From Tritrichomonas musculus (lineage: Eukaryota > Parabasalia > Tritrichomonadida > Tritrichomonadidae): DNA of 64,000 bases. Made by a program: the position numbers and the translations under genes. Below are positions 29,284-38,877 of this stretch, one piece after another. The notes beneath the pieces were generated by a model, which was not told where the DNA came from, did no database searches, and worked only from the letters and a program-made list of their open reading frames with translations. The first letter of the stretch is position 1. Each line of letters begins with the position of its first letter. The stretch spans positions 2,170,001-2,234,000 of the forward strand of contig JAPFFF010000027.1 in the NCBI GenBank assembly GCA_039105265.1, given 5' to 3'.

Positions 29284-29626
29284 TGTTATTTGAGAATCGA
29301 TATCAAAAATGTCACTTTTTTCATCTGATACTCAATTATCAGTTTCAAAATCTGATATCGAGATTATCGATTATCAAGATATCAGATATGAAATATGATA
29401 TAAAAATAAATGTAAACTTGATATCAATTACCGAGATCTCGAGATCTCAATCATATTTATCTTTTTTTATTTGATATTTGTGATTTTTAAATATTTTTAA
29501 ATAAATAATATAATGTATTGATGTTTATTTTAAGATTAAAATCAAAAAATACATTCTTTTTTATGAAATATTTGAGATTAAAATACGATCATATATTTAT
29601 CAAAAAGTTTAATTGAAAATTCTTAT
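29284..29626 (-). mobile_element. Dispersed element family 1, copy B (partial)
   Basis: It is inverted relative to 37634-38111 and shares the ATCGATTATCAAGATATCAGA and GAGATCTCGAGATCTC blocks and the segment ending at TTTAATTGAAAATTC. Both ends are eroded or truncated. Confidence 0.7.
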
Positions 29627-29636
29627 ACAGTTGCTC

Positions 29637-29727
29637 CACTTTTGTAATGACAAAATCCACTCTGGAAACGAAAAAATTAACTACCAAAAGTGGAAATTTT
29701 CGTTACAAAAGTGGAAATAAAATCAAA
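29637..29727. repeat. Small inverted repeat
   Basis: TCCACTTTTGTAA and its reverse complement bracket about 90 bp, with further matches inward. It could be a tiny foldback element. Confidence 0.45.
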
Positions 29728-29792
29728 AAGTTAAGTGATAAAAATTTTGGTGGTTACAAAAGAAAAAAATTTTTTTATAAATTTCAAAAATT

Positions 29793-30527
29793 GAAAAGGC
29801 AAAGAAATTGTTAATAACTTTTTGATAGAAAAAATTTTAATTAAATTTTTTCATTTGAAAAAAAATCTCTTTATGATTTTATTGTAATTCACTTCATTTT
29901 ATAATAAATTCAAATGAAATAAATGAACAAATAAATGCTTCCAAAAAAATATGGGAAGAAGAAAACCCAATAGTTAAAAGCATCGAAGAAATTCATATTT
30001 TAGCAGAACACAGTGAAGAGTTGTCAGGAAAAGTTGTAACAATTGAAGGAATTGTAGTTGATCCTAAAATTAAAGAAGCCATATTTAAAATAACAGAAAA
30101 CGATAATTTAGAAAAAATTCATTTTAACGAATGTGAAATCAATGACACAAGTTTCAGTGTTTTTAGCGGTTTCTACTTTTATAAAACAGCATTAGCGATA
30201 ACAAACTGCAATCTCACAGCATTCCAAGGAAAAGTCCTTTTTGATGGATGCTTATGTCCATATTATTCATATGAGGTAGATTTTTCGAACAATCAATTAG
30301 GAGAAAAAGGATCCGACTTTCTAGAATTCTTGAGCAACCGTGTAGAAGAATGTATTGTATCATTGAATTTGTCAGGGAATGGATTCAAAGCAGAAGACAT
30401 TTCCAAATTTTTGGAAACCAGAGTCTCAGAATATGATATTTATTTTGACGACATTCAAGAAATTGATAAATAACAAATATAATTCATGCTTATTTTATTT
30501 TATTAAATCGATTTTAAACACTATTTA
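29793..30527. repeat. Left arm of a 730-bp inverted duplication
   Basis: The arm matches 34392-35119 in reverse, including upstream sequence, the whole small LRR gene and the first bases after its stop. The few differences include the start codon. Confidence 0.85.
29903..30473 (+). pseudogene. Small LRR protein gene copy without a start codon
   Basis: The coding sequence is almost identical to the gene at 34434-35003 (189 residues there). Here the ATG has become ATA, and the rest of the frame contains no in-frame ATG at all, so the 190-codon frame is open but cannot start normally. The TCACTT and TCATTT initiator-like sites at 29889-29899 are preserved. The protein has an RNI-like LRR section (VDFSNNQLGEKGSDFL, VSLNLSGNGFKAEDISKFL). 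Either it is freshly dead or it uses a non-AUG start. The copy forms one arm of an inverted duplication with its partner 4 kb away. Confidence 0.8.
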
Positions 30528-30607
30528 TATTGAATCGAATTACTACATAGAAAATTATTCATATTAATCACAAAATTTTGTATATTGCTGAAAAAATATA
30601 ATGTCAA

Positions 30608-31044
30608 AGAGAACAGATTAATCTTGATCACAAGCTTGAAACAATAGAAAAGCAGAAGAATGAATGGCCCAAAAATCGATTTAATTTTTATTCTGCGTTC
30701 TTAGCCAACACCTGGTTATTCAACGAAAAAAAAGAATATGGACCACAACGCTACCTCTTCCAATAAATTTGATTGCACTAGAATATCTTATTATGAATGA
30801 TCCAACATATGTTCTTATTTCTGATAAAATGAAAGTTGAATTTCTAGACTATTCGAAACCTCCAACTGAAGGAAAAGTTATTAAATTGGGTAAGACACAA
30901 ATTTTACAAAAGAAAGCCATTCGAATAGCTGTTTCAAATTCATTCTCTCTTTTTCAAGGTCTGCCGGTGACATGTAAAACGCATACAATTGATGCAATTG
31001 AAATTCGAAATGAACCAAAAAAAAAAAAAAAAAAAGATTCATAA
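30608..31044 (+). pseudogene. Unrecognised broken reading frame
   Basis: Two frames read like parts of one protein: first REQINLDHKLETIEKQKNEW and on to QRYLFQ (about 30608-30763), then PINLIALEYLIMNDPTYVLI and on to IEIRNEP (30764-31015), ending in a poly-A run that encodes lysines. There is no ATG at the front. I do not recognise the family. It may be a gene relic with one frameshift, or chance. Confidence 0.3.
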
Positions 31045-31163
31045 TATTTGAAAGATATTGAGTTGGGTAATTCTTTTTTTCGGTATGATAACATATGATG
31101 GCCATCCATGAAAATCATATTTGTTTTATAAATATTTACAAAAAGAAAGGAAATTCTAATTTA

Positions 31164-32909
31164 TTAAAAATGCTGGATGTTTTTGAAAGTTACAGGTTCT
31201 TTGTGGCAGAAAGGACAACTCTGTCTTTCAAGGAACCATTGCATCATGCATTCTTTACAATATCCAATATGCCCGCAAGGAATGACCAAGCATTTGGGCT
31301 TTTCATCACGGCAAACGCCACATATGCCATCAGTAATCTCATAGCCTTCGGATATATTCGAAACTGGCATGCGGCAAAGTGGGCATTTCTCATGATTTTG
31401 AAGTGCTTCTTGTGCACATGTTTGGCAGTAAACTTTATGTCCGCAATTTAATAAGAAATAATCTCGAGGATTTTGGTGGCACTTGAAACACAATAAATTT
31501 GTATCATCATAAACTTCATCGAATGAAATTAAATCTGTTTTTCTTGATTCGTCGTTTGTGACTGAAGAGAATTCGCCATTTTGGAAAAAGAAATATTGAG
31601 AGGATGTTTGGCCATCATTTTGAATTGGACAATTGAAAATTTTGTTCTTAATAAAGTCTCCTCCTCCCTTATGAATTAACCTAACCATTGCTTTTCCAAT
31701 TTCTGAAATATTGTTTTCCTCCGCTTTTAATTCCGCAGATGTATATACAAGAAATGAATATTCTTTGATTTCCGATATATTACAATTATTTACGCTAACT
31801 TTTGATTGGTTATATGCTTCAACAGCTGCAATATTACAATTTAAAATAGATGATCCTTTAATTATACACTCATCCGTGTCTGAAACAGAAATTCCACTGT
31901 CATTGCAATTTTTAATTTCAAAATTTTCAATAGTGACTTTTCCAGCATCACGAACACAAATTCCACTGTAATTAATGTTTGAAATCTTAAAATTTTCTAA
32001 TGTAGCATCTGATTTTAACAAAATAGCAATTGCTGGATGTTTGCAATCATATATTTCATTTTTGCTTCCTGTTACTTTTGAATGGTTGCTTATATATATT
32101 CCATTGCCTTGTATATTTGATATGCTGTTTTCATCAATTGTAATGACTGATTCATCCCAGATTGATATTCCAGATCCCTGAATATCTGAAAATATGTTAT
32201 TTTTAATAATGTTAACGAAATTTATATTTGATCCATCACTGTTCTTTTTTGTCTTTACTATAGTTATACCGTTTTCTTCTATATTTCTAATTTCATTGTT
32301 TTTTATTGAGCAATTACAATTGTGAGCACAAATTGCTGGAAAAATCATATTTGTAAAAGAACATTTTTCTACTTCAATTGTTGAATTTTCAGCAAATATA
32401 CCATTACAATTTGAATGATCAAATTTTGAATTTGTAATTTTTAATGATGATTCTTCATTGCATTTTATAAGTGAACTGTCTGTTACTTCAATTGAAATAT
32501 TGTCTGCAATCACTGAACTTTTTTCTGTGATGAAGATTCCTGATGCATTTTGCACTTTAGATATTATCAAATTATTAATTTGTACATTCTTGCTTTTTTT
32601 AATAAGAATGGCCCCATCTTTGTCAGTTTGTTCTTTTTCCAAATTGCAATTTGATATTTGCAGGTCATCTGAAAAAACAAATTCTAATGTTGTCTCAAAG
32701 AATATGTTTTCTAAAAATACCCCTGATGATTCTACGATTAAATGCTTACATTTGATATGGGTATTGCAGTTTGAATATATTTTGCAGGGAGTTTTAATAA
32801 TGAGAATTTCATTAGATTCAATTATTGGGGACGTAATTAGAATCTCCCCAGTTTCCTTGTTTATATCAGAATTGGATTCATTTAATATGGTAACAAAATC
32901 AATTCCCAT
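31164..32909 (-). CDS. Right-handed beta-helix protein with two C-terminal RING fingers
   Basis: This is a 581-residue protein starting at an ATG, with a TCATTT initiator at 32932-32937. Residues about 45-420 consist of repeated short strands of the parallel beta-helix kind (SGIFITEKSSVIADN, NGIYISNHSKVTGSKNEI, SGICVRDAGKVTIENFEI, SGISVSDTDECIIKGSSI). Two zinc-binding RING-type modules follow: CFKC ... CGHKVYCQTC ... CPLC at about 475-518, and CGVC ... CGHIGYCKEC ... CPFC at about 530-573. RING fingers recruit E2 enzymes, so the protein is probably an E3 ubiquitin ligase whose beta-helix binds substrate, a job beta-helices do in FBXO11-type F-box proteins. The combination with two RINGs is unusual to me. 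Location is likely cytosolic. Confidence 0.88.
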   Translation of the reverse strand: MGIDFVTILNESNSDINKETGEILITSPIIESNEILIIKTPCKIYSNCNTHIKCKHLIVESSGVFLENIFFETTLEFVFSDDLQISNCNLEKEQTDKDGAILIKKSKNVQINNLIISKVQNASGIFITEKSSVIADNISIEVTDSSLIKCNEESSLKITNSKFDHSNCNGIFAENSTIEVEKCSFTNMIFPAICAHNCNCSIKNNEIRNIEENGITIVKTKKNSDGSNINFVNIIKNNIFSDIQGSGISIWDESVITIDENSISNIQGNGIYISNHSKVTGSKNEIYDCKHPAIAILLKSDATLENFKISNINYSGICVRDAGKVTIENFEIKNCNDSGISVSDTDECIIKGSSILNCNIAAVEAYNQSKVSVNNCNISEIKEYSFLVYTSAELKAEENNISEIGKAMVRLIHKGGGDFIKNKIFNCPIQNDGQTSSQYFFFQNGEFSSVTNDESRKTDLISFDEVYDDTNLLCFKCHQNPRDYFLLNCGHKVYCQTCAQEALQNHEKCPLCRMPVSNISEGYEITDGICGVCRDEKPKCLVIPCGHIGYCKECMMQWFLERQSCPFCHKEPVTFKNIQHF

Positions 32910-32931
32910 TATTTGAACTTGTAAATATTAG

Positions 32932-32937
32932 AAATGA
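32932..32937 (-). promoter_or_regulatory. Initiator-like element of the beta-helix/RING gene
   Basis: The minus strand reads TCATTT, with its A 26 nt before the ATG. Confidence 0.5.
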
Positions 32938-33393
32938 AATCATTTTGGAAAAAAAAATGTTCTATCTTTTCTCATGGTAAAAAAATGGAAACTTGCACTT
33001 TTCAAAATTTTTCATTCAAAAAATTTTCCGTTATTTTCCATGCTCAGGTAAATTTAAATATAACCCAAAAAAATCTTTTAAAACATGCTACAAGCACAAT
33101 GTAAAAATAAGCACAAGATAGTTTGCATCAAATTGAGGATTTTAAAAAAAAAAAAAACGAATTTTTGCTTCAATTGTTAAGGTCAATATTGACCTTGTAT
33201 CGTACCTCACAAAAAATCGGCAAGAATTTTTTTGTACTTTTGTAAAAAAAAATGCATCCTCTTAATGACAAGATTATAAACTTTTTGAATTTATAAATAA
33301 TTGAAAAATGTTATTAACAGGATTAAAATCGGCTATTCATAGCATTTTTACAATTGCCAAATCAATTTGGTCGAATAAACATTTCATAAAAAA
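32938..33393. other. Intergenic with an 18-bp perfect palindrome
   Basis: AAGGTCAATATTGACCTT at 33179-33196 is a perfect palindrome. AACTTTTTGAAT lies near 33281, and a TCATAA initiator-like site at 33384 sits close to the ATG at 33394. No other feature is seen. Confidence 0.5.
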
Positions 33394-33943
33394 ATGAATT
33401 TTGATTTGAACAGCACTATTGTAAAATGGCTTAGAAATCGAAAAACAAAACTTCTGATGGTTGGCCAATCTGATTCAGGCAAAACTACAATTTTGAACTC
33501 ACTCAGATATGATGAATTCATCAAAGAAGAAAATTGTTGTTTTTTTCATTGGAAAATATTTGAATACAAAAATTTTTCAATGAAAATCTTCAGAATTGGA
33601 AGTGGAGCCGACTGTTTTTCAATTTACAGAAGTTTTTTTTTTAGATTCAGATGGTGTCATTTTCGTGATTGATTCGAGCGATCGCAATAAAATTGAGGAG
33701 GCACGAGATTATTTATTCAGATTTGATGATGATGAAGCTTTGAAAAATTCTGTTTTCCTCATTTTTGCAAACAAGCGAGATTCGAAATATTCAATGAATT
33801 CAGATCAGCTACAGCAAAAACTAGAAATAAAAAAGTTAAGGCATGAATGCAAAATCATTGAATGTTGTGCATATATAAAAGCAGATTTGTATAGTGGACT
33901 TCAATGGATTTGCGAAACAATAAAAAATAAAGATAATTCATAA
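33394..33943 (+). pseudogene. Arf-like small GTPase with one frameshift in a T run
   Basis: The first frame gives KTKLLMVGQSDSGKTTILNS (an intact P-loop GxxxxGKT), then FEYKNFSMKIFRIGSGAD, where Arf proteins have WDVGGQD, and IYRSFF. The second frame continues FLDSDGVIFVIDSSDRNKIE, VFLIFANKRD (the NKxD motif) and LYSGLQWICETI. The total is about 183 residues, normal for Arf. The shift lies in a run of ten T at 33633-33642; nine T would keep one frame. The switch II GGQ is replaced by GSG, which would impair hydrolysis. There is no Gly2 for myristoylation (MNF start). It is either a recent pseudogene or a homopolymer base-call error. Confidence 0.75.
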
Positions 33944-34391
33944 AAGTTTTTTTAAAGAAGTTTCATGATATCAAAATCATTTAATAAAAAAACAAACTTT
34001 TTGCTACTTATTTCAGTTAATGTGAACTCTCTTTTTCGCAAAAATGTTTTTATCTTTTTAATATATATCAATGATTATTAATAATATTTCAACAATTTCT
34101 GATTAGAGATATATTTTCTTACGCCATGTTTATCAAAATAAAAATACAAAGTATGCTTATCAAAATTCCATGGAATTGTTTTCCTCATCAAACAGTTTCT
34201 TTGAATCTTTTATCTTGAAATAAGATTTTATTTGCAGTATAAATTTTGCTTGTTTTTTATCATGAATTCGCATTAATTTTCCCAAAATTTACATTTCCTG
34301 TAGTTTCTAATTCATCAAATCTCTTCTAATCTAGAAAAAAGAAAAAATTAAATTCCATAAATGGTCATATTCTTTGTTTAAAAAAGTTTAA
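33944..34391. other. Intergenic, nothing recognised
   Basis: AT-rich sequence between the Arf-like gene and the right arm of the inverted duplication; no element or RNA is seen. Confidence 0.5.
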
Positions 34392-35119
34392 AATCGATAT
34401 AATAAAATAAAAAATAAGCATGAATTATATTTTTTATTTATCTATTTCTTGAATGTCGTCAAAATAAATATCATATTCTGAGACTCTGGTTTCCAAAAAT
34501 TTGGAAATGTCTTCTGCTTTGAATCCATTCCCTGACAAATTCAATGATACAATACATTCTTCTACACGGTTGCTCAAGAATTCTAGAAAGTCGGATCCTT
34601 TTTCTCCTAATTGATTGTTCGAAAAATCTACCTCATATGAATAATATGGACATAAGCATCCATCAAAAAGGACTTTTCCTTGGAATGCTGTGAGATTGCA
34701 GTTTGTTATCGCTAATGCTGTTTTATAAAAGTAGAAACCGCTAAAAACACTGAAACTTGTGTCATTGATTTCACATTCGTTAAAATGAATTTTTTCTAAA
34801 TTATCGTTTTCTGTTATTTTATATATGGCTTCTTTAATTTTAGGATCAACTACAATTCCTTCAATTGTTACAACTTTTCCTGACAACTCTTCACTGTGTT
34901 CTGCTAAAATTTGAATTTCTTCGATGCTTTTAACTATTGGGTTTTCTTCTTCCCATATTTTTTTGGATGTATTTATATGTTCATTTATTTCATTTGAATT
35001 CATTATAAAATGAAGTGAATTACAATAAAATCATAAAGAGCTTTTTTTTCAAATGAAAAAATTTAATTAAAATTTTTTCTATCAAAAAGTTATTAACAAT
35101 TTCTTTGCCTTTTCAACTT
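34392..35119. repeat. Right arm of the 730-bp inverted duplication
   Basis: Reverse complement of 29793-30527. It contains the intact small LRR gene. Confidence 0.85.
34434..35003 (-). CDS. Small leucine-rich-repeat (RNI-like) protein
   Basis: This is a 189-residue protein with an ATG start. Two overlapping initiator-like sites (TCACTT and TCATTT, 35008-35018) lie 5-15 nt upstream. Residues 1-50 are helical (INEHINTSKKIWEEENPIVK). Then irregular LRRs follow: LEKIHFNECEINDTSFSVF, LAITNCNLTAFQGKVLF, YEVDFSNNQLGEKGSDFLEF and CIVSLNLSGNGFKAEDISKF. These have the strand-helix spacing of ribonuclease-inhibitor type repeats and probably bind another protein. No signal peptide is seen. This is the intact member of an inverted pair; its twin lost the start codon. 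Confidence 0.75.
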   Translation of the reverse strand: MNSNEINEHINTSKKIWEEENPIVKSIEEIQILAEHSEELSGKVVTIEGIVVDPKIKEAIYKITENDNLEKIHFNECEINDTSFSVFSGFYFYKTALAITNCNLTAFQGKVLFDGCLCPYYSYEVDFSNNQLGEKGSDFLEFLSNRVEECIVSLNLSGNGFKAEDISKFLETRVSEYDIYFDDIQEIDK

Positions 35120-35495
35120 TTTGATAGGAAAATTTTTAATAAAATTTTTTCTTTCTTTTTGATTGATTATTCTCTATAATATTTTTTTTATTATTACTGA
35201 GATTGAATCCATTATAGAGATTTCATTGAGAATTTATATTTTTTTTTCCATATATCATTTGATTATTAATCATTTTTCTTTTTACCCTCATAATTTCGCA
35301 CAAGGGTAATTTATAAAGGGTAATTTATATAGAAAAAAGAACGTTTATTTTTATAATTTTCGAAGATGACTGCTTATTACAGATTATTTTTAAGCTTGTG
35401 ACATATAAACAAAGTATGAAAAATCATTTTTCTTTTGAAGTTAAAGAATAAATTAAAATCGTTTAATACAAAAAATAAAATAAAAATTAGAATAT
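35120..35495. other. Intergenic, nothing recognised
   Basis: AT-rich sequence with AACTTTTTGATA near 35115 on the plus strand. No gene is seen. Confidence 0.5.
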
Positions 35496-36830
35496 TCACA
35501 GGCCAATGTCATATTCTCCGTTATCATCCCAATCATCAAGATTTTCGACCAGAGTCCCTTCTTCTTCATAAGCAAAACTGTCACAATCATAAAAATCTTC
35601 TTCTTCTTCGAAGAATCGATTTTCATTGTCTTCAGACGAGTCGCAGCTTCCATCTGAGAAATCCTCCTCACAATCCCCGCACTGAGAAGGCAGATGGCCG
35701 CCGTATTCGTGGTCCAATAATTTTATCAATGGTCTAAATTTGTAAAAAACAAACGTTCTCCACTTTTTACTTTTGAGAGGCTTACAACAATCTTGAATGC
35801 TGTAAAAATACATGGTAATTTGGGCGCAATGCGGACACCAACGATCGGTACCAAAAGCATTAATGATATTTGTTATAAAATTGGGAATATTTGCCACTTT
35901 TATGAATTCTCTCAAATTCATCGATTCAATTTTTGAGAGAATTTTTGAATGAAGCCTTTCAGTTGCATTTGCAGCAAAAAATAAAGGTATCAAATTGAAA
36001 ACTGGTATTTGTAATACATCAATGGCTGACGTCGTTAGATCGCTTATATTCTTTTCTGTAATTGTGAGGTTTTCAATCGTTATTTGGTCAGATAGTTTGG
36101 AAGGCTGATATTGTAGATATGACAAGCAAGTAAAAAGATCTGATTGAATTAAAGCCGATTCTGTTTTAATTGCTGCATTAAGTAAATGGTTTAGAACTTT
36201 ATCATCTTTGAATAAATATGATAAATTTGGATTTGCAATAACTATTTTAAGGATGGTTATTAACAAATAAACTGAATTTTTATCATTATTAACATCGGCT
36301 GAATAGCTTAAATCCCTAATCATTTTTTCAGAATTGATGAAGTTGTCTGGGTTTGTGGAAATGATTAGGGCTATTAGTTCAGAAATTGAGTACATATCTA
36401 TTCTGTTAAATAACAATTCTTGTATATCTAGATAACTAATAAATAATAAGGGAATATCCAGTTTTATATGGAATCCTATCACTCGTAAAAAATGTCCGCA
36501 TAGTCTTGAGTCTTTTGAATCGTCACTGATTAAAAAATTATGAAGGATTTTTGCAAACGACTCGTTTTCTATGAATATTTCAGTAAAAGATATAGATGAA
36601 AGAATAACGGAAACAGATTTATCAGAAACTTCAATAAATCTAGTGTTATCTGCATACTTGGTAGAGAAAGCCCATTCAGCAAGCTCAATTATGATTGTAT
36701 TATCTTGGAGATAATATAATAACTTTGGATTTTCAGAGCGAATCTCCGATAATAATGCAGGTGAAAGTAAAATATCAATTAAACGCACTTTGGGGTTTGA
36801 TAGGAGAGTGTTAATATCATTTTCCACCAT
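35496..36830 (-). CDS. SAPS-like (PP6/Sit4 phosphatase-associated) protein
   Basis: This is a 444-residue protein starting at an ATG. The N-terminus (VRLIDILLSPALLSEIRSEN, then PKLLYYLQD, then IIELAEWAF) resembles the conserved opening of SAPS-domain proteins, which bind and direct PP6/Sit4-type Ser/Thr phosphatases. The body is a helical repeat of about 370 residues. The last 70 residues are strongly acidic (EEDFSDGSCDSSEDNENRFF, EEEEDFYDCD), as in many SAPS proteins. There is a CPHC...CC cluster at about residue 335-350. Likely cytoplasmic. The family call rests on the first 60 residues plus overall layout, so it is moderate. Confidence 0.6.
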   Translation of the reverse strand: MVENDINTLLSNPKVRLIDILLSPALLSEIRSENPKLLYYLQDNTIIIELAEWAFSTKYADNTRFIEVSDKSVSVILSSISFTEIFIENESFAKILHNFLISDDSKDSRLCGHFLRVIGFHIKLDIPLLFISYLDIQELLFNRIDMYSISELIALIISTNPDNFINSEKMIRDLSYSADVNNDKNSVYLLITILKIVIANPNLSYLFKDDKVLNHLLNAAIKTESALIQSDLFTCLSYLQYQPSKLSDQITIENLTITEKNISDLTTSAIDVLQIPVFNLIPLFFAANATERLHSKILSKIESMNLREFIKVANIPNFITNIINAFGTDRWCPHCAQITMYFYSIQDCCKPLKSKKWRTFVFYKFRPLIKLLDHEYGGHLPSQCGDCEEDFSDGSCDSSEDNENRFFEEEEDFYDCDSFAYEEEGTLVENLDDWDDNGEYDIGL

Positions 36831-37040
36831 ACAAAATAGTAACGTTAGAATATTATTTTTATTAGTATCTTTTTAAATTTCAATCTAAAAACTTACTTTA
36901 TCATTAATATATTTTTAATGAATATTTTAATATATAATTAATTAATATAAATTATGTAATTTTGAATATAAAAAATAATATTTTTATTTTATTAATTAAA
37001 TAAAATATCTTTCTCATTTTTTTCTTAAAATTTTTAAAAA

Positions 37041-38245
37041 CTAATATTTTATTTATATAACTAAATTTCCATATTTGCCTCAATATAATTCAATATTAAT
37101 ATAATTATCTATATTTTAATTCAATTTAAAATTTTTAATTATGAATATATAAAATATTTATTGTAAAATATGAGAATGGTTTGAAAGACAAAGAATTTTA
37201 TTTTTATCATAAAAAGTTTGGTTTTAAACGTATTTTTCAATTATTTTTGACTTTATTTTCAAAAAATTCAAAATCTTTTTAAAACAAATGGTTGAAAAAT
37301 ATATTTATTGAAAAGTGGGTTTATATTCAAAAAAATAATTTTGAAATAAAATTTGATATCGAAGAACAAGCTTTTCTTCATTTTTAATGTTTTTTTTTTT
37401 AAAAAAAAAACTAATATTTTATTTATATAACTAAATTTCCATATTTGCCTCAATATAATTCAATATTAATATAATTATCTATATTTTAATTCAATTTAAA
37501 ATTTTTAATTATGAATATATAAAATATTTATTGTTAATTATGTGAATGGTTTGAAAGACAAAAAATTTTATTTTTATCATAAAAAGTTTGGTTTTAAACT
37601 TATTTTTCAATTATTTTTGACTTTATTTTCAAATAGACTTGTTATTCTCCGATTCTCGAGATCGATAATTGATTGACTTTTTGATATCAATACATAAATA
37701 TACACAGATTCTCGAGATCGATTTCAGAGATCGAGAATTTTTTTTCTCAGCTTTTGATATCAGAATTTTCAATTAAACTTTTTGATAAATATATGATCGT
37801 ATTTTAATCTCAAATATTTCATAAAAAAGAATGTATTTTTTGATTTTTATCTTAAAATAAACATCAATACATTATATTATATATTTTTAAATATTATAAA
37901 ATCACAAATACCAATTATAAAAAAAGATAAATCTGCTTGAGATCTCGAGATCTCGGTAATTGATATCAAGTTTACAATTATTTTTATATCACATTTCATA
38001 TCTGATATCTTGATAATCGATAATCTCGATATCAAATTTTTAAACTGATAATCGAGTATCAGATGCAAAAAAGTGACGTTTTTGATATCGATTCTCAAAA
38101 TAACAAGTCTATTTTCAAAAAATACAAAATCTTTTTAAAACAAATGGTTGATAAATATATTTATTGAAAAGTGGGTTTATATTCAAAAAAATAATTTTGA
38201 AATAAAATTCGATATCGAAGAACAAGCTTTTCTTCAATTTTAAAA
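37041..38245. repeat. 370-bp tandem duplication, second unit split by an insertion
   Basis: Unit 1 (37041-37410) and unit 2 (37411-37633 plus 38112-38245) are almost identical. The second is interrupted by a 478-bp element. No gene lies in either unit. Confidence 0.85.
37634..38111 (+). mobile_element. Dispersed element family 1, copy C (complete, 478 bp)
   Basis: Both ends carry the inverted repeat TAGACTTGTTATT and are flanked by an 8-bp duplication TTTTCAAA (37626-37633 and 38112-38119). The other tandem unit (around 37255) preserves the empty site with one TTTTCAAA. The inside has blocks of GAGATCTCGAGATCTC and ATCGATAATCTCGATATC but no coding frame. An 8-bp duplication fits hAT-type or related DNA transposons. 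It is non-autonomous. Confidence 0.85.
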
Positions 38246-38253
38246 TTAATATG

Positions 38254-38574
38254 GGATCAACTCAAATATAGTTAGTCTTTTCTGAAGAACCTTCAAAAAG
38301 TGGAAATCATTCAGAAAAAATAATAAAATAAAAATAATTAACTAATCTTTTTATTTTACAAAATTTTTACCGATTCTTACCGCCAGCCGCGGGGTCTCGA
38401 CTCCGCTTCGCTTCGCTCGGTCTCGCTCGACGCCCTCTAGGCGGTATGCAGTCTCGGTAAAAATTTAAAAGGATTTTTTTTTTTTTTTTCAATTATTTTA
38501 TTTAGATTATTTTTTCTGAATGATTTCCACTTTTTGAAGGTTCTTCAGAAAAGACTAACTATACTTTAGTTGAT
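38254..38574. mobile_element. GC-core MITE family 2, copy 1
   Basis: Long inverted repeats of about 80 bp (from GATCAACTCAAATATAGTTA) flank a GC-rich core (38369-38460) containing TACCGCCAGCCGCGGGGTCT and GCTTCGCTTCGCTCGG and ending CTAGGCGGTA. The right end reads AGTTGATT. No clear target duplication is left. It is closely similar to the copy at 43704-44031. Confidence 0.85.
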
Positions 38575-38616
38575 TATACAAAGTAAAAATGACAAGAATT
38601 TTGAGAAGATTGTGTT

Positions 38617-38656
<40 letters not shown>

Positions 38657-38877
38657 AACAAATATCTATGATAAACATGGGATTGATCCTTAATATGCAA
38701 AAAAAATATAAAATAAAAAATAATCAAAATAAAAAATAATCAAAATTTACTCTTTATAACTGCTGTAACTGTAGTGCAGATATATAGTAAAACGTATTTA
38801 CTATAATTAACTTTACATATTATCATTACTATTTCAAATTATATTTTAGTCAAAGATAAAAAATTTGATAAGTTTTA
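38575..38877. other. Intergenic with long poly-T tract
   Basis: A run of about 35 T lies near 38621-38655, then AT-rich sequence with a direct repeat of AAAATAAAAAATAATC. No gene is seen. Confidence 0.5.

Noticed and set aside
33560-33650. Spliceosomal intron joining the two Arf-like frames
   Set aside because: No GT...AG boundaries or branch site fit, and a single extra T in a homopolymer explains the shift.
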